Under the pieces are notes generated by a model. The model did no database searches and had not been told where the DNA came from. It saw only the letters and a list, made by a program, of their open reading frames with translations. A program made the translations under genes and the position numbers. DNA of 64,000 bases from Pseudomonadota bacterium (GTDB lineage Bacteria; Pseudomonadota; Gammaproteobacteria; Burkholderiales; Chitinibacteraceae). Positions 1 to 9,313 of this stretch are shown here, piece by piece; within the stretch, counting starts at the first letter, position 1, and each line of letters opens with the position of its first letter. The DNA lies in assembly GCA_026399755.1 (NCBI GenBank), contig JAPLQI010000057.1, positions 22,309-86,308 on the forward strand. The letters are read 5' to 3'.

Positions 1-1731
1 GGCCTCGTCGGCCAGCATTTTGCCAACCGGAATGCCCGTCCAGCCTGCAATTACGGCGGCAACGGTGCGTGAATCCACATGGGCGGGCACCATGGTGTCG
101 TCCTGACGTATGGTGTCCAGCCCGCTTTCTAGGCGTTTGATGGTGGCGGGCAGATCGGTAAACAGCTCTTCTTCATCGCTGCTGCGCGGCTGTTGTTTGG
201 ATAATTTGATTAAGGCGGCGTGGGCGCTGAGCAGCTCTACTACGGCGGCTTTTTCTTCCTGCCAGCGGTTTTCTAATTCCTGAATCTGCGCTTTAAGCTG
301 GCCATGTTCCGCCTGCAAGCCGGCGATGCGCTCCTGGTGCGGGGCACCGGTGAGTTGCTCGCGCTCCAGCCGGTTGAGTTCGTCATTAATGGCGTTTTGC
401 CGGTGGCGGGCGCTTTCCAGCTGCGGCGGCACATCGTGCTGGGCAAGCGCTACGCGGGCGCAGGCGGTATCGAGCACGCTGATGGCTTTGTCCGGCAACT
501 GGCGGCCGGTGATATAGCGGTGCGATAGCTTTACCGCGTCGCAAATGGCGGCATCCAGCACATACACGCCGTGGTGCTGCTCCAGCTCGGCCGCCACGCC
601 GCGCAGCATTTCGATGGCGGTGGCCTCGTCGGGCTCCTCAACCTGCACCAGCTGAAAACGCCTTGCCAGCGCGGGGTCTTTTTCAAAATATTTTTTGTAT
701 TCCAGCCATGTGGTGGCGGCGATGGTGCGCAGCTCGCCACGGGCCAGCGCGGGTTTCAGCAGATTGGCGGCGTCATTTTGCCCTTCGGCGGCACCCGCGC
801 CCACCAGCGTATGCGCTTCATCAATAAATAAAATAATCGGGATTTCTGAGTTTTTAACTGCTTCGATTACGCTTTTTAAGCGCTGCTCAAACTCGCCTTT
901 CAGGCTGGCTCCGGCTTGCAGCAGTCCTAAATCTAATACACGCAGCGCCACGTTTTTAAGCGCAGGTGGTACTTCGCCTGCGGCAATTCTGAGCGCCAGG
1001 CCTTCCACCACTGCAGTTTTGCCCACGCCCGGCGCGCCAACCAGAATGGGGTTGTTTTGCCTGCGCCGCAGCAGGATATCGATGGCCTGGCGGATTTCGC
1101 CATCGCGCCCCACTATCGGATCAATCTTGCCAGCGCGTGCATCGGCGCAAAGATCCTGCGTGTACTGGCTGAGCACACTGTTTTCTGGCGCATTGGGGCT
1201 GATGCCCGGGTTAGCAGCGGCGGGTTGCTGACCGGCTTCTTTGACGGGCGCAGGCGGCGCTTCGCAGGAGGCGGCGCTCCAGTTGCTCAGCTCGCTGCGC
1301 AGGGTATCGCGGTTAATGCTGAGTAGGGATGAAACGCCATTGAGCAGCAGGCTGCGCAGCTCTTCGTTTTCTAACAGCGCCAGCAGCAGCATGCCGGATC
1401 GCACCCGCTGATTGTGGCTGACGGTGGCGTAGACCACGGCGCTTTCTAATAGCTTAACGGTGTGCGTGGCAAAGGCGGGGGTGCGGGTATTGCCGCGCTT
1501 AAATCGCTCCAATGCGGTGTTGATTTCGGTGCTGAGCGCATCGCGGATGATGCCGCAGCGCGGCAAAATGGCGGCCAAGTCGCCCGCTTCAATGTCGATC
1601 AGCTCTAGCAGCAGGTGTTCTATCTCGATATAAAAATGCGTTTGCACAAGGCAGCGCTGGGCGGCGCGCTCCAGTGCCTCGCGGCAGGGCGTGTTCAGCA
1701 GGGCAATCAGGGCGCTTAAATCTAAGCTCAT
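1..1731 (-). CDS. tssH: T6SS AAA+ ATPase TssH/ClpV, partial (C-terminus beyond window)
   Basis: Hexameric cytoplasmic ATPase that disassembles the contracted TssBC sheath for recycling. Reading leftward from the ATG at 1731, 577 codons are open to the window edge. Residues 1-150 match the Clp N-terminal double repeat (MSLDLSALIALLN...). The first AAA+ module has Walker A GAPGVGKT near residue 230 (around 1030) and Walker B ILFIDEAHTL near residue 300, followed by a charged middle region. The second ATPase module is mostly outside the window. The start overlaps the tssG stop by 4 bp (ATGA), so the two are translationally coupled. The neighbours (tssG, tssF, tssE, hcp) make ClpV far more likely than housekeeping ClpB. 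I see no defect in the visible part. Confidence 0.95.
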   Translation of the reverse strand, partial: MSLDLSALIALLNTPCREALERAAQRCLVQTHFYIEIEHLLLELIDIEAGDLAAILPRCGIIRDALSTEINTALERFKRGNTRTPAFATHTVKLLESAVVYATVSHNQRVRSGMLLLALLENEELRSLLLNGVSSLLSINRDTLRSELSNWSAASCEAPPAPVKEAGQQPAAANPGISPNAPENSVLSQYTQDLCADARAGKIDPIVGRDGEIRQAIDILLRRRQNNPILVGAPGVGKTAVVEGLALRIAAGEVPPALKNVALRVLDLGLLQAGASLKGEFEQRLKSVIEAVKNSEIPIILFIDEAHTLVGAGAAEGQNDAANLLKPALARGELRTIAATTWLEYKKYFEKDPALARRFQLVQVEEPDEATAIEMLRGVAAELEQHHGVYVLDAAICDAVKLSHRYITGRQLPDKAISVLDTACARVALAQHDVPPQLESARHRQNAINDELNRLEREQLTGAPHQERIAGLQAEHGQLKAQIQELENRWQEEKAAVVELLSAHAALIKLSKQQPRSSDEEELFTDLPATIKRLESGLDTIRQDDTMVPAHVDSRTVAAVIAGWTGIPVGKMLADEA

Positions 1732-2855
1732 AGGGCCACCGGTTTAGGGGCAATCTGGCATTGTCGGGAGATATTGCTTGAGCCGCCCAGCCATGTGGTC
1801 TGGCCGAGTAAAAAGGGCGTGGCGGTTTTGGATAGCGGAGTTGGGTTTGTGCCGTTGTTGGCGGTTTTTGCATCGGCGGCGAGTTTTAGCACCAGCCTGC
1901 AGCGCATCTCTGGCCCAAAATAAAACGCCGCCAGCGCCATCAGCTTGCCGTAGAGAGCGCCGGTAGGCAGATAGGCCAGATATTTATCTAAAGACAGCGG
2001 GCCTATGGTGAGCGTAATGCCTGCGTGCTCGTCCCAAATCCGCTTACCTGCCACGGCGTTTTGCCCTAGCGTATTGTTTTTTGTGCCCAGCAGGCTGAGG
2101 TGAGACACGGGCAGATCACTCCATGCGCCGTCAAACTGTCTGATCCCTAGCATGTCTCCCCAATAGCTGGCGGCGAGCGCTTGAAATCCCTCTACCGAAC
2201 GGCGACGATTAGCCAGAATGGGCACGCGGGCCAGTAAGGCTTGATCGCTAATATCTTGGCGATGATGTAAGGCTTTGGGCAGGATGCCTGCCAGTGCGCG
2301 CAGCAGCGGCTGCACGGCGCTGCGATCCGGCGCGGTAAAAGGCGCGGCAATATGATGCTTGCCCTGCACCCGATACAGCTGGCCAAGGATGCGCTGATGA
2401 AATAAATCTAAAAACGCCGCCGGTGCATGATCTTTTTGTAAGCGCCGCCCTTGCAGCCATTCCTGATAAACATAAGGCAGCGGGCCATCGGGGCCGCCTA
2501 GGCCAAAGTGGCAGGCTTGCAATTCTAATTGGCTGGCGTGCGAGCGCCGTTTTACAGGCTTTCTTCTGAGGCTGAGTTTGAAAGTTTTAGTGCTGGCTCT
2601 AAAGCTGAGTCGATGATTTGTTTTACTGAGCGAGGCCAGTGCGCTGGGGTAAAACAGCGGGTAGAGCGGCCCGCTTAAACGCACCGTCTCCTGCCGAGGG
2701 TCCAGCCCCGTACCCAGCGGCGTTTTGCGCGGGTAGCATTTCTCCAGCAGCGCCAGCGCTTGAGCAAACTCAAAGCGATAGGGCGCAGCGAAGAGCTCGT
2801 CGATGAGGGTGTTAGCGGGCATGTTGGTTTCTGCTTTGCATGCGGCGTAGCTCAT
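1728..2855 (-). CDS. tssG: T6SS baseplate protein TssG (ImpH/VasB)
   Basis: Baseplate wedge subunit that pairs with TssF. At 375 aa it is about the usual family length. The N-terminal block (LFAAPYRFEFAQALALLEK) and the C-terminal LGQTTWLGG motif are typical of the ImpH family. The ORF gives a start at 2855; an ATG at 2822 (MPANTLIDELF) also fits the family alignment, and neither has a strong ribosome-binding site. The stop overlaps the start of tssH by 4 bp. A 560-bp repeat-filled gap separates it from upstream tssF, so transcription across that gap, or a separate promoter for tssG-tssH, has to be assumed. Confidence 0.93.
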   Translation of the reverse strand: MSYAACKAETNMPANTLIDELFAAPYRFEFAQALALLEKCYPRKTPLGTGLDPRQETVRLSGPLYPLFYPSALASLSKTNHRLSFRASTKTFKLSLRRKPVKRRSHASQLELQACHFGLGGPDGPLPYVYQEWLQGRRLQKDHAPAAFLDLFHQRILGQLYRVQGKHHIAAPFTAPDRSAVQPLLRALAGILPKALHHRQDISDQALLARVPILANRRRSVEGFQALAASYWGDMLGIRQFDGAWSDLPVSHLSLLGTKNNTLGQNAVAGKRIWDEHAGITLTIGPLSLDKYLAYLPTGALYGKLMALAAFYFGPEMRCRLVLKLAADAKTANNGTNPTPLSKTATPFLLGQTTWLGGSSNISRQCQIAPKPVAL

Positions 2856-2925
2856 GGTTTATGGGGTGCGCATCCAGTTAGATGTTTCTCATCGGATGGC
2901 CGCGCACGTGCAAGTTTTGAATCAT

Positions 2926-2953
2926 CGTAGGGCGGGTGCAACCCGCCGTTTTT
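2926..2953. repeat. REP-like half-unit (GTAGGGCGGGTGCAACCC type)
   Basis: A GC-rich half-palindrome that recurs many times in this window (5285, 5334, 9891, 15999, 16385, 16500, 28577). Some copies occur as inverted pairs with a short AT-rich spacer. Confidence 0.7.
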
Positions 2954-3006
2954 GGTCTTTTTCATATGTTTCGTGTTCGCTAACTAAAATCAAAAGAAAA
3001 CCTTAA

Positions 3007-3254
3007 AAGACCTTTTTAGTGCCTTCGGCACGTTGATTTTGGAGCGGTAGCCACCGCGGGGGCGTTCTTTTCTTGTACGGCCAAGAAAAGAACCAAAAGA
3101 AGGCCGCCCCACGAAACACGAAGGCCCCTCATCTGCGGACAATCGAGCGGCGGCTGCGGAACTCGCTCGCAGGCTCGCTCAAACAGTCCTCGCCGAAACC
3201 CCGCCCGCTTGTTCCTCGCTTCGGCGTGTTTCAAGGGGAGGATTAAAAGCCCCG
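3007..3254. repeat. ~240-bp T6SS-locus repeat, copy a
   Basis: Begins with TTTTTAGTGCCTTCGGCACG and ends near TTTCAAGGGGAGG. It contains an internal hairpin (CTTTTCTTG / CAAGAAAAG) and the phrases CACGAAGGCCCCT and TTGTTCCTCGCTTCGGCG. Copies b (6674-6910) and c (16072-16314) share order and orientation. ORF-like stretches inside (MKHAEARNKR...) recur between copies because the repeat does, and I do not count them as genes. Confidence 0.8.
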
Positions 3255-3312
3255 TGCAGAGAGCAACTCAAAGCAAACCTAAAATATAAGGTTTGCTTTT
3301 AACTCCGCTTTT

Positions 3313-3400
3313 CTCCGTGAAACTCCGTGTTCTCAGTGTCCTCCGTGGTTCAAGATTTGGGTTTTCGCCTTGAAACTTCATGGTTCAAGACTTGGGTTTC
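3313..3400. repeat. CTCCGTGAAACTCCGTG-type intergenic repeat
   Basis: Contains TCCGTGAAACTCCGTGTTCT followed by CTCCGTGGTTCAAGATTTGG, with a degenerate second pass (TTCATGGTTCAAGACTTGGG). The same module recurs at 20650-20703 and 49828-49877. Confidence 0.75.
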
Positions 3401-3415
3401 CATCTCTTGATAAAT

Positions 3416-5203
3416 TCACAGAATGAGTGGATCACCCACCAGCGGTTGCCATGTTTTTATTTCTCGGTCTTTTTCTACTAATACGGTGCGGATAAAGCGG
3501 TTTACGCTGGCGTATTGGGCGAAGAATTGGGCGAGTACGCCGGAGAATAAGACTCGGCTGCTGCCTGCAAACTGGCTGGCGTCTAGCTCCAGCCTGACTT
3601 CTAATCCGTTGCGCCAGCCGCGCCATGCTTCTTTGCCGACTCTGTCTACCGTGCGCTGGGTGTGGATGCTGCGGATGCCGGCGATTTGTTGCTGGGTGGC
3701 GGTGCTGTGGCCGACGTTGTAGAGGTTTAATATTTCGCGCAGCGCGGCAAGGGCTTGCGGGCCTTCGATGAGTGACAAGTGATTTAAGGAAAGTTGCGAA
3801 ACTAATCGCCATTGTGCCGCGCTGGCGTAAGGCAGCTGTGGGGTAGGCGAGGCCATGAGGCGTACTTTGGCGACAGGGCCGGGTTGCTCAAAGGCCAGTG
3901 CCGTGCCTGCTGCCAGCGATTCAGCGAGGAAACGATTCGTGCAAAGCAGCTCGGCGCTTAGCGTGGGGGCGGGCGGGTCGGTGGCGAGGAAATTCGCGTT
4001 CACCCAAGTGAGCAGCATATCGCTGCCGCGCCGCTGAGCGACGCCGTCAACGCGTCTGGCGTGCCAGAAGCAGCCGTTGGCATCACCATGGTTTAGGCCA
4101 AAATAGCGCGGCACAATTTGCGCGCCGTAGGCTTTGCTGGCACGCACTTGGCCGATGGCATAGATCTCGGTGGCGTGCTCTCGATGGCTATCGGCCACGA
4201 CGCGGTATTCGCGCGTTTTGCCGCTGGGGCGTAAAGGCTCGGAGGTGCGGGGGAATAGATTAATCACTGGCACGCAGCCCAAGGCTAAATCACTGGCTTG
4301 CAGGCTAAGGCGGCTGGCGGGGTGGGTGTTAAAGGCGATGATGATTTCTAAATCGTGTTCAGTGGCGGCAGGCACGCTGATCGGCAGCTCAAAAAAAGCA
4401 AATTTGGCCGGGCAGCTAAAGTATTCGAGCAGCATGCGGTGGCTGGCGAGTGCGCCGCTTTCGCTGGGCAAAAGCGCTTCATCATCAGTAAAACCGCAGG
4501 CTTCTGGTAAACCTTTGATGGGAGCGATTTTGTTTTTAAGTAAGCTAAACATGGCGATGCTATGTGCGCCGAGTAAATCATAAAGCGAGGCGGCAGTCAG
4601 CGCCGATCCGGCCAAATGCACTTTTAGCGTGCTTAAAGTAAGCGCTGGCCAGCCTTCAGCCGCATTGCAATGTATGCGGATTTTAAGCGCCGATTGCGAC
4701 TTGGCTAGGCCGGTGAGTTTTTGTGCTTCTTCGGCATCCAGCAAGATGGCTTCGTCAATTTGCAAAGGCCAAACGGTGAGCGGGGCGGTGGTTCTAAAGT
4801 AAATGCTGTCGGTTTCCTGCTCGCTACGTTGGTGGTTTACAAACAGCGAAGTGCCGCGCTTGATTTCAAGCCCGCTATTGACATTGCCTTTGCTGGCATC
4901 GGCCTGAAAGCAGGCGATGGCGGTGGAAGGCATGGGCCGGATGGCGTAGGGGTAGAGCTCTTCCAGTAATGCACTGCTCAGCTGGGAAAAATCATCGTCT
5001 AACTGGCGTTGCAAGCGGGCATTTAAAAAAGCGAATCCCTCGAGTAGGCGCTCAATATGCGGGTCCGGGCATTCGTATTCGGATAGCTCCAAGCGATGGG
5101 CGATCTTAGGAAAACGCTCAGCAAAATCCGCCCCGGCGTGGCGCAACCAAGTTAGCTCACGTTGGTAGTAGTCAAGCAAAACAGCGTCTATTGAATCGCT
5201 CAT
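3416..5203 (-). CDS. tssF: T6SS baseplate protein TssF (ImpG/VasA)
   Basis: Structural baseplate wedge protein; 595 aa, normal for the family. The N-terminal YYQRELTWLRHAGADFAERFPKIA and LLEGFAFLNARLQRQLDDDF blocks are the recognised TssF signature. The start at 5203 is preceded by GAGGT seven bases upstream, a good ribosome-binding site. It lies between tssE and tssG in the usual E-F-G order, but with repeat-bearing gaps on both sides (237 and 560 bp) where many clusters have overlapping genes. No frameshift is apparent. Confidence 0.95.
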   Translation of the reverse strand: MSDSIDAVLLDYYQRELTWLRHAGADFAERFPKIAHRLELSEYECPDPHIERLLEGFAFLNARLQRQLDDDFSQLSSALLEELYPYAIRPMPSTAIACFQADASKGNVNSGLEIKRGTSLFVNHQRSEQETDSIYFRTTAPLTVWPLQIDEAILLDAEEAQKLTGLAKSQSALKIRIHCNAAEGWPALTLSTLKVHLAGSALTAASLYDLLGAHSIAMFSLLKNKIAPIKGLPEACGFTDDEALLPSESGALASHRMLLEYFSCPAKFAFFELPISVPAATEHDLEIIIAFNTHPASRLSLQASDLALGCVPVINLFPRTSEPLRPSGKTREYRVVADSHREHATEIYAIGQVRASKAYGAQIVPRYFGLNHGDANGCFWHARRVDGVAQRRGSDMLLTWVNANFLATDPPAPTLSAELLCTNRFLAESLAAGTALAFEQPGPVAKVRLMASPTPQLPYASAAQWRLVSQLSLNHLSLIEGPQALAALREILNLYNVGHSTATQQQIAGIRSIHTQRTVDRVGKEAWRGWRNGLEVRLELDASQFAGSSRVLFSGVLAQFFAQYASVNRFIRTVLVEKDREIKTWQPLVGDPLIL

Positions 5204-5284
5204 TTAAACCTCAATGCTTGGTTGTATGGAGGGTGTACTCCCTGTCTATGTGCACCACTAAAGGCAATGACGTTTAGTTTTTTT

Positions 5285-5394
5285 CGTAGGGCGGGTGCAA
5301 CCCAACCCTAACAACTTAAGCGAAATGTGATTTGTAGGGCGGGTGCAACCCGCGAGCAATGCTGAAAAATACGCGGGTTTCACCCGCCCTACGA
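5285..5394. repeat. REP-like inverted pair between tssE and tssF
   Basis: A degenerate unit at 5285-5312 is followed by a full inverted pair. GTAGGGCGGGTGCAACCCGCG (5334-5354) faces its near-complement at 5372-5393, with a spacer that includes CAATGCTGAAAAATA. The transcript would form a strong hairpin downstream of tssE. Confidence 0.8.
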
Positions 5395-5440
5395 GTGAGG
5401 CAATGCTTGCGAATGAGCGGTACACAATGAACGTCTCACT

Positions 5441-5887
5441 TTAAGCACCAACTTCCTCAACACTCATCCCATCCTCAGTTTGCTTAATACACAGCACAGC
5501 CCGCTCATTTTGTGCGCCGCGCAATTCGGCGCAGATGCTGAGAGCGGCGCTTCGGCCATCGGTGCTGAATATTTCTATTTGTACGTCTTTTAGCCGCGGT
5601 TCAAACACGCTGATGGCTTGTTTGATATCGCGGATAAACTGGCGGCGGTCTGCATCAAAGCCGGTTTTAAAGCCACTCCAGTCGGCGATGCCGTAGTCGA
5701 TAATGCTGTGCTCGGCCAACCTCGGCATGCTTTCGCGACGGGTATTGAGTATTCGGGAAAGCTCATTGCACACCGATGTCATCACCGCGGCTTTGCCATA
5801 TTGGCGGTGCGGGGTGATTTCTGTGCTGTGCGGCGCGTCGTCTTGCAGGCGCTCAAATAAAGGCACTCGAAATGGGTCGGTTTGCAT
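5441..5887 (-). CDS. tssE: T6SS baseplate protein TssE (gp25-like)
   Basis: Homologue of T4 gp25, a small baseplate subunit that helps start sheath assembly; 148 aa. The core SRILNTRRESMPRLAEHSIIDYGIADW is the gp25/lysozyme-like family signature, followed by the IKQAISVFEPRLKDVQIEI strand-helix block. The ribosome-binding site upstream of 5887 is weak. It lies between hcp and tssF on the same strand, and the gaps on each side carry palindromic repeats, so stoichiometry relative to hcp could be set at the RNA level (inference). Confidence 0.93.
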   Translation of the reverse strand: MQTDPFRVPLFERLQDDAPHSTEITPHRQYGKAAVMTSVCNELSRILNTRRESMPRLAEHSIIDYGIADWSGFKTGFDADRRQFIRDIKQAISVFEPRLKDVQIEIFSTDGRSAALSICAELRGAQNERAVLCIKQTEDGMSVEEVGA

Positions 5888-5969
5888 AAGGTAAGGCCAA
5901 TGAGGTTGATGGCTTTAAGCGTGAATACAACTTGTAATCACACTTAAATAAATAATATCTCGATACGGT

Positions 5970-6053
5970 AAACCGTCATCCCCGAGTGTTTTTATCGGGG
6001 ATCCAGCCGCGCTGCTGGATTCCAGCCAAAGACAAGCGGGAATGACGACATTT
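5970..6053. repeat. dRS3-like palindromic repeat
   Basis: CGTCATCCCCGAG...CGGGGATCCAGC on one side faces CTGGATTCCAGCC...GCGGGAATGACG on the other. The outer arms (CGTCATCCC / GGGAATGACG) are inverted. The format resembles the GTCATTCCCGC-type repeats common in Neisseria. It lies between hcp and tssE. Confidence 0.65.
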
Positions 6054-6083
6054 AGTAGCGGGAAGTGAGCACGAACCTAATTC

Positions 6084-6584
6084 TTAACCCTTAATCAGCT
6101 TATTAGAGGTCAAGTCCCATGTGCTGGCGGCGGTGCCTTCTTTGTCGCCGCTGTCTTTTTGCGTGGTGAGTTCCCACTTGATTTTGGTGAAATTCAAAGA
6201 AAGCGTTTCTACCGGTTTGCCGCCTGTGCCACCGCTGACGCTGACATTGGAAATCAGCGCATTGGTCAGGGTGTAAACAATAAAGGCCACAATTTTGCCG
6301 CTGTCATCTGAGGCATTGCGGCCAATGGTGATTTTGACTTCAGGGATGTCTTTACCCGCGCAGCAGTATTGATTGAGTAGCGGGGTGGAGGCATCGACAA
6401 ATTTGGTGGTGGTAAATTCGCCAATGTGCGGCTTACCCGAGGTGCGTTCAGAGTTGCTGACGTCATTGGTGACTTGCATGGCTACATTGTGGCTGTACGA
6501 CATCACTTCAATTTTGTCGACATAGCCCTCGAGCATGCACTCGCCCTTAATGTCCGCACCCAAGTCGAGAATAATGGCATCCAT
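6084..6584 (-). CDS. hcp: T6SS inner-tube protein Hcp (TssD)
   Basis: Forms stacked hexameric rings that make the tube inside the TssBC sheath and is itself secreted. 166 aa, normal size. Family features are MDAIILDLGADIKGE at the start, YSHNVAMQV, HIGEFTTTKFVDASTPLLNQYCCAGK and the C-terminal ETLSLNFTKIKWE. GGGAGC eight bases upstream of 6584 supports the start. Hcp is cut off from tssC by a strong hairpin (6977-7007) and repeat copy b, so it probably has its own promoter in the 438-bp gap (inference). Confidence 0.96.
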   Translation of the reverse strand: MDAIILDLGADIKGECMLEGYVDKIEVMSYSHNVAMQVTNDVSNSERTSGKPHIGEFTTTKFVDASTPLLNQYCCAGKDIPEVKITIGRNASDDSGKIVAFIVYTLTNALISNVSVSGGTGGKPVETLSLNFTKIKWELTTQKDSGDKEGTAASTWDLTSNKLIKG

Positions 6585-6673
6585 TGTTTAAAGCTCCCTG
6601 TGATGGTGGTGTTGATTGACGGCTTGGGTGAAACCCGCCGTGGTTTAGCTTGGCGTGGGCACAATGGCCTATG

Positions 6674-6910
6674 CGTTTTTAGTGCCTGCGGCACGTTGAT
6701 TTTGGTGCGGGAATCCCCCGCAGGGGACTCCCTTTCTTGAACGGCCAAGAAAGGAAGCAAAACCGCAACCTCAAAAGCACGAAGGCCCCTCGCTGCGGAT
6801 AATCAGTTCGGCGAAAAAGGCTGCTCGGGAGCAAGCCCGCTACCCCTTTTTCGAAACCCCGAACCGCTTATTCCTCGCTTCGGCGTGCTTTCAGGGGGAT
6901 CTAAGCCCTA
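6674..6910. repeat. ~240-bp T6SS-locus repeat, copy b
   Basis: More diverged than copies a and c, but with the same landmarks in order: TTTTTAGTGCCTGCGGCACG, the CTTTCTTG / CAAGAAAG hairpin, CACGAAGGCCCCTCG, and TTCCTCGCTTCGGCGTG ending in CAGGGGGATC. It occupies most of the hcp-tssC gap. Confidence 0.8.
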
Positions 6911-6976
6911 TACCCGTCCGTGGTTAATAAATCTTTTCCTTGTTTGCTATCAAAAATTAAACCGCTTCGTTTCTTC

Positions 6977-7007
6977 GGGTGGGCAAGATGTTTTATCTTG
7001 CCCACCC
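6977..7007. terminator. Perfect hairpin downstream of tssC
   Basis: A 13-bp perfect stem (GGGTGGGCAAGAT / ATCTTGCCCACCC) with a 5-nt loop begins 16 bp past the tssC stop. There is no long U-run, so it could act as a 3'-end stabiliser or weak terminator that separates tssBC from hcp. Confidence 0.6.
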
Positions 7008-7022
7008 TAGTGTCTAAACACC

Positions 7023-8501
7023 TCAAGCCGCAGGCGGTGGAAGCTCTGCCACTAAGCGGATTGATGCGGTGAGCTCTTCCAGTTGAAAGTGCGGACGCAA
7101 AAAGACGGTGGCGCGGTAGGAGCCGGGCTTGCCTGCGATTTCGGTGACATCAACACGGGCTTCCCTTAGCGGGTATTGCGCTTTGATTTCCTGCGGGGCG
7201 TTGTCGTTGATCAGCACGTAATCGGCGATCCAGTTGTTCAGATAGCTTTGAACATTGTCACGCGTCATAAAGCTGCCGATTTTGTCCCGCATGATGACTT
7301 TGATGTAATGCGCAAAGCGGGATGCGGCGAGTACATAGGGCAACATGCCGGATATGCTGGCATTGGCGTTGGCCTGCGGGGTGTTGTAGATCTTGGGTTT
7401 GTTGGTGGTTTGCCCGCCAAAAAACACAGCTAGATCGGTGTTCTTTTTGTGGCAGAGTGCAATAAAACCCAGATCGTTCAGCTCTTTTTCACGCCGGTCA
7501 GTAATCGGTACTTCGGTTGGGCACTTCAGGGTTTTGTCTCCAGACGCAGTAGAGAAAGTATGCGATGGCAGGCCGCTTACTGCGCCCCCGCCCTCAACGC
7601 CGCGAATCGCTGCGCACCAGCCATAGAGTGAAAACGCGTTAGTGATGCGCTGTGCCAGTGCCCATGAGGCATTGCCCCATAGATATTTGCTGGCGTCGGT
7701 GCCGTCTACGTCTTCCACATAATTCATGCCTTCTGTGGGCAATGTGTCTGGGCCGTAAGGTAGGCGCAGCAATACGTGTGGCAAGACCAGTGACACATAG
7801 CGGGAATCTTCGCTGGCCCTAAAGCTTTGCCATTTAATCAGCTCGCTGCTTTCAAATAATTTAGCCAGATCGCGTGGCAGGCCCAGCTCGGCAAAGCTGC
7901 TCATATCAAACAGCTTAGGATTGGCTGCTGCGATAAAGGGCGCGTGTGCGGCAGCGGCCACATTGGATAGTTTTTCTAAGAGTGCGATATCTTGCGGATG
8001 ACGGCCAAATTTATAGTCACCCACCAATACGCTGAAAGGATGTCCACCAAAGGTGCCGTATTCTTCTTCGTAAATCTGTTTAAACAAGGCGCTCTGGTCA
8101 AATTCAACCGCTTTTTCTAAATCGGTTTGCAGATCTTTGCGCGACACATTCATCAGGCGCAGCTTAAGACGCGTGCCTGTTTCGGTGTTCATCACCAAAT
8201 AATGCAGGCCGCGCCATGAGGCTTCCAGCTCCTGCACATCTTTGTGATGCATGATTTGATTCAGCTGAGTGCTGATCAGCTCGTCGATGTCTTTAATACG
8301 CTGGTTAATCATAGCCACCGTATCTTTATCGATTTTCATGACGCCATCGAGTACTTGCGTGGCAAATTCGCCCAGCAAATCGGTGGCATGGCTTTTCTGG
8401 CTTTCATCCAGCGCCATTTTTCCGTCTTTGATAATACTGTCGAGCAGGCTAAGCGTGGCCGTTGCTCCGCCTGCCGCTGCTGCTGGCTGTGTTTCTGGCA
8501 T
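7023..8501 (-). CDS. tssC: T6SS sheath large subunit TssC (VipB)
   Basis: With TssB it builds the contractile sheath. 492 aa, typical. Recognisable blocks are ELEASWRGLHYLVMNTETG, GDYKFGRHPQDIALLEKLSNVAAAAHAPF, LFESSELIKWQSFRASEDSRYVSLVLPHVLLRLPYG and, near the C-terminus, NWIADYVLINDNAPQEIKAQYPLREARVDV. GGAGA lies just upstream of the ATG at 8501. The gap to tssB is 16 bp, so the two form one transcription unit. Confidence 0.97.
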   Translation of the reverse strand: MPETQPAAAAGGATATLSLLDSIIKDGKMALDESQKSHATDLLGEFATQVLDGVMKIDKDTVAMINQRIKDIDELISTQLNQIMHHKDVQELEASWRGLHYLVMNTETGTRLKLRLMNVSRKDLQTDLEKAVEFDQSALFKQIYEEEYGTFGGHPFSVLVGDYKFGRHPQDIALLEKLSNVAAAAHAPFIAAANPKLFDMSSFAELGLPRDLAKLFESSELIKWQSFRASEDSRYVSLVLPHVLLRLPYGPDTLPTEGMNYVEDVDGTDASKYLWGNASWALAQRITNAFSLYGWCAAIRGVEGGGAVSGLPSHTFSTASGDKTLKCPTEVPITDRREKELNDLGFIALCHKKNTDLAVFFGGQTTNKPKIYNTPQANANASISGMLPYVLAASRFAHYIKVIMRDKIGSFMTRDNVQSYLNNWIADYVLINDNAPQEIKAQYPLREARVDVTEIAGKPGSYRATVFLRPHFQLEELTASIRLVAELPPPAA

Positions 8502-8517
8502 GGTGATTCTCCGTCAA

Positions 8518-9084
8518 TTAAGCGGCTGCAGGGGCAGGCTCTGGGGTAGCAGGTAGGGCGGATTGAATTTCTTTCAGCCCCTCGGTATTGGCAATCACGT
8601 CTTGCAATAATTTATCCAGATCATCATTGCCATCGAGCTTGCCGAGGAGATCCCTCAAGCGCTGACGGGCTTCAAATAGCTTTTTCAGCGGCGCGACTTT
8701 ATTCACGATGCTGATTGGGTCGAAATGATCAAAATCTTTGCTCTTAGGCACGGCATTTTTATCGTTGATATCTTGTGGCTCATAAAAATTGAGCTCGATA
8801 TTGAGCTTGCTGCCGTCCCCAGCAATGGTGTTATCCACCTGAATCGCCAGCCTTGGGCTGATGGATTCGAGCACTTCAATAAAGTTATCTCGATCAATAT
8901 TGATAAAGCGTCGCTCGCTTAATTTAGGCAGCGGAGCCTTGGGCTGACCGGAGAGGTCAGACAGAATGCCGACCACCAGCGGAAGTTCTTTTTTCTCAAT
9001 CGCATTGCCAATCTCTACGTCGTAAGTGATTTGTACGCGGGGAGGGCGAACGCGATCCAGTTTGTGTTGGGTGCTTTCTGTCAT
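8518..9084 (-). CDS. tssB: T6SS sheath small subunit TssB (VipA)
   Basis: Small sheath subunit, 188 aa. The N-terminal block RVRPPRVQITYDVEIGNAIEKKELPLVVGILSDLSG is diagnostic. The protein ends in an Ala/Pro-rich tail (PATPEPAPAAA). The start is supported by GAGGT six to ten bases upstream. It is the first gene of the minus arm, diverging from tssJ across a 229-bp AT-rich gap that should hold both promoters. Confidence 0.97.
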   Translation of the reverse strand: MTESTQHKLDRVRPPRVQITYDVEIGNAIEKKELPLVVGILSDLSGQPKAPLPKLSERRFINIDRDNFIEVLESISPRLAIQVDNTIAGDGSKLNIELNFYEPQDINDKNAVPKSKDFDHFDPISIVNKVAPLKKLFEARQRLRDLLGKLDGNDDLDKLLQDVIANTEGLKEIQSALPATPEPAPAAA

Positions 9085-9313
9085 GACGACCTCATAGTTG
9101 TAACTTTGACTCTTACAGGGTGGAAACTGCTTGCCAGCATCCCTTCAAGGAGCGCGCTTCAGTCAAATAAAGTGCTCAATTTATGGTTTGGTCTGTTGAA
9201 TCTAGAAGACGAAACTTATAATTGCAAATATTTAGTTGGAAGTTTTGAGAAAGTTATTTCTATAATAAACATTCACGAATAATTGTTTTTTTGTAAGTTA
9301 AATTGAGGTTTTT
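9085..9313. promoter_or_regulatory. Divergent T6SS intergenic region (tssB / tssJ)
   Basis: An AT-rich 229-bp gap between the two arms of the T6SS locus. It is free of the REP-like units found in nearly every other gap of the locus. Promoters for both arms are expected here. I could not assign -35/-10 pairs with confidence. Confidence 0.5.

Noticed and set aside
3016..3234. ORFs beginning MKHAEARNKR / MKHAGARNKR in repeat copies a and c (also 16083-16295)
   Set aside because: They recur only because the 240-bp repeat recurs; there is no ribosome-binding site and copy b does not keep the frame.
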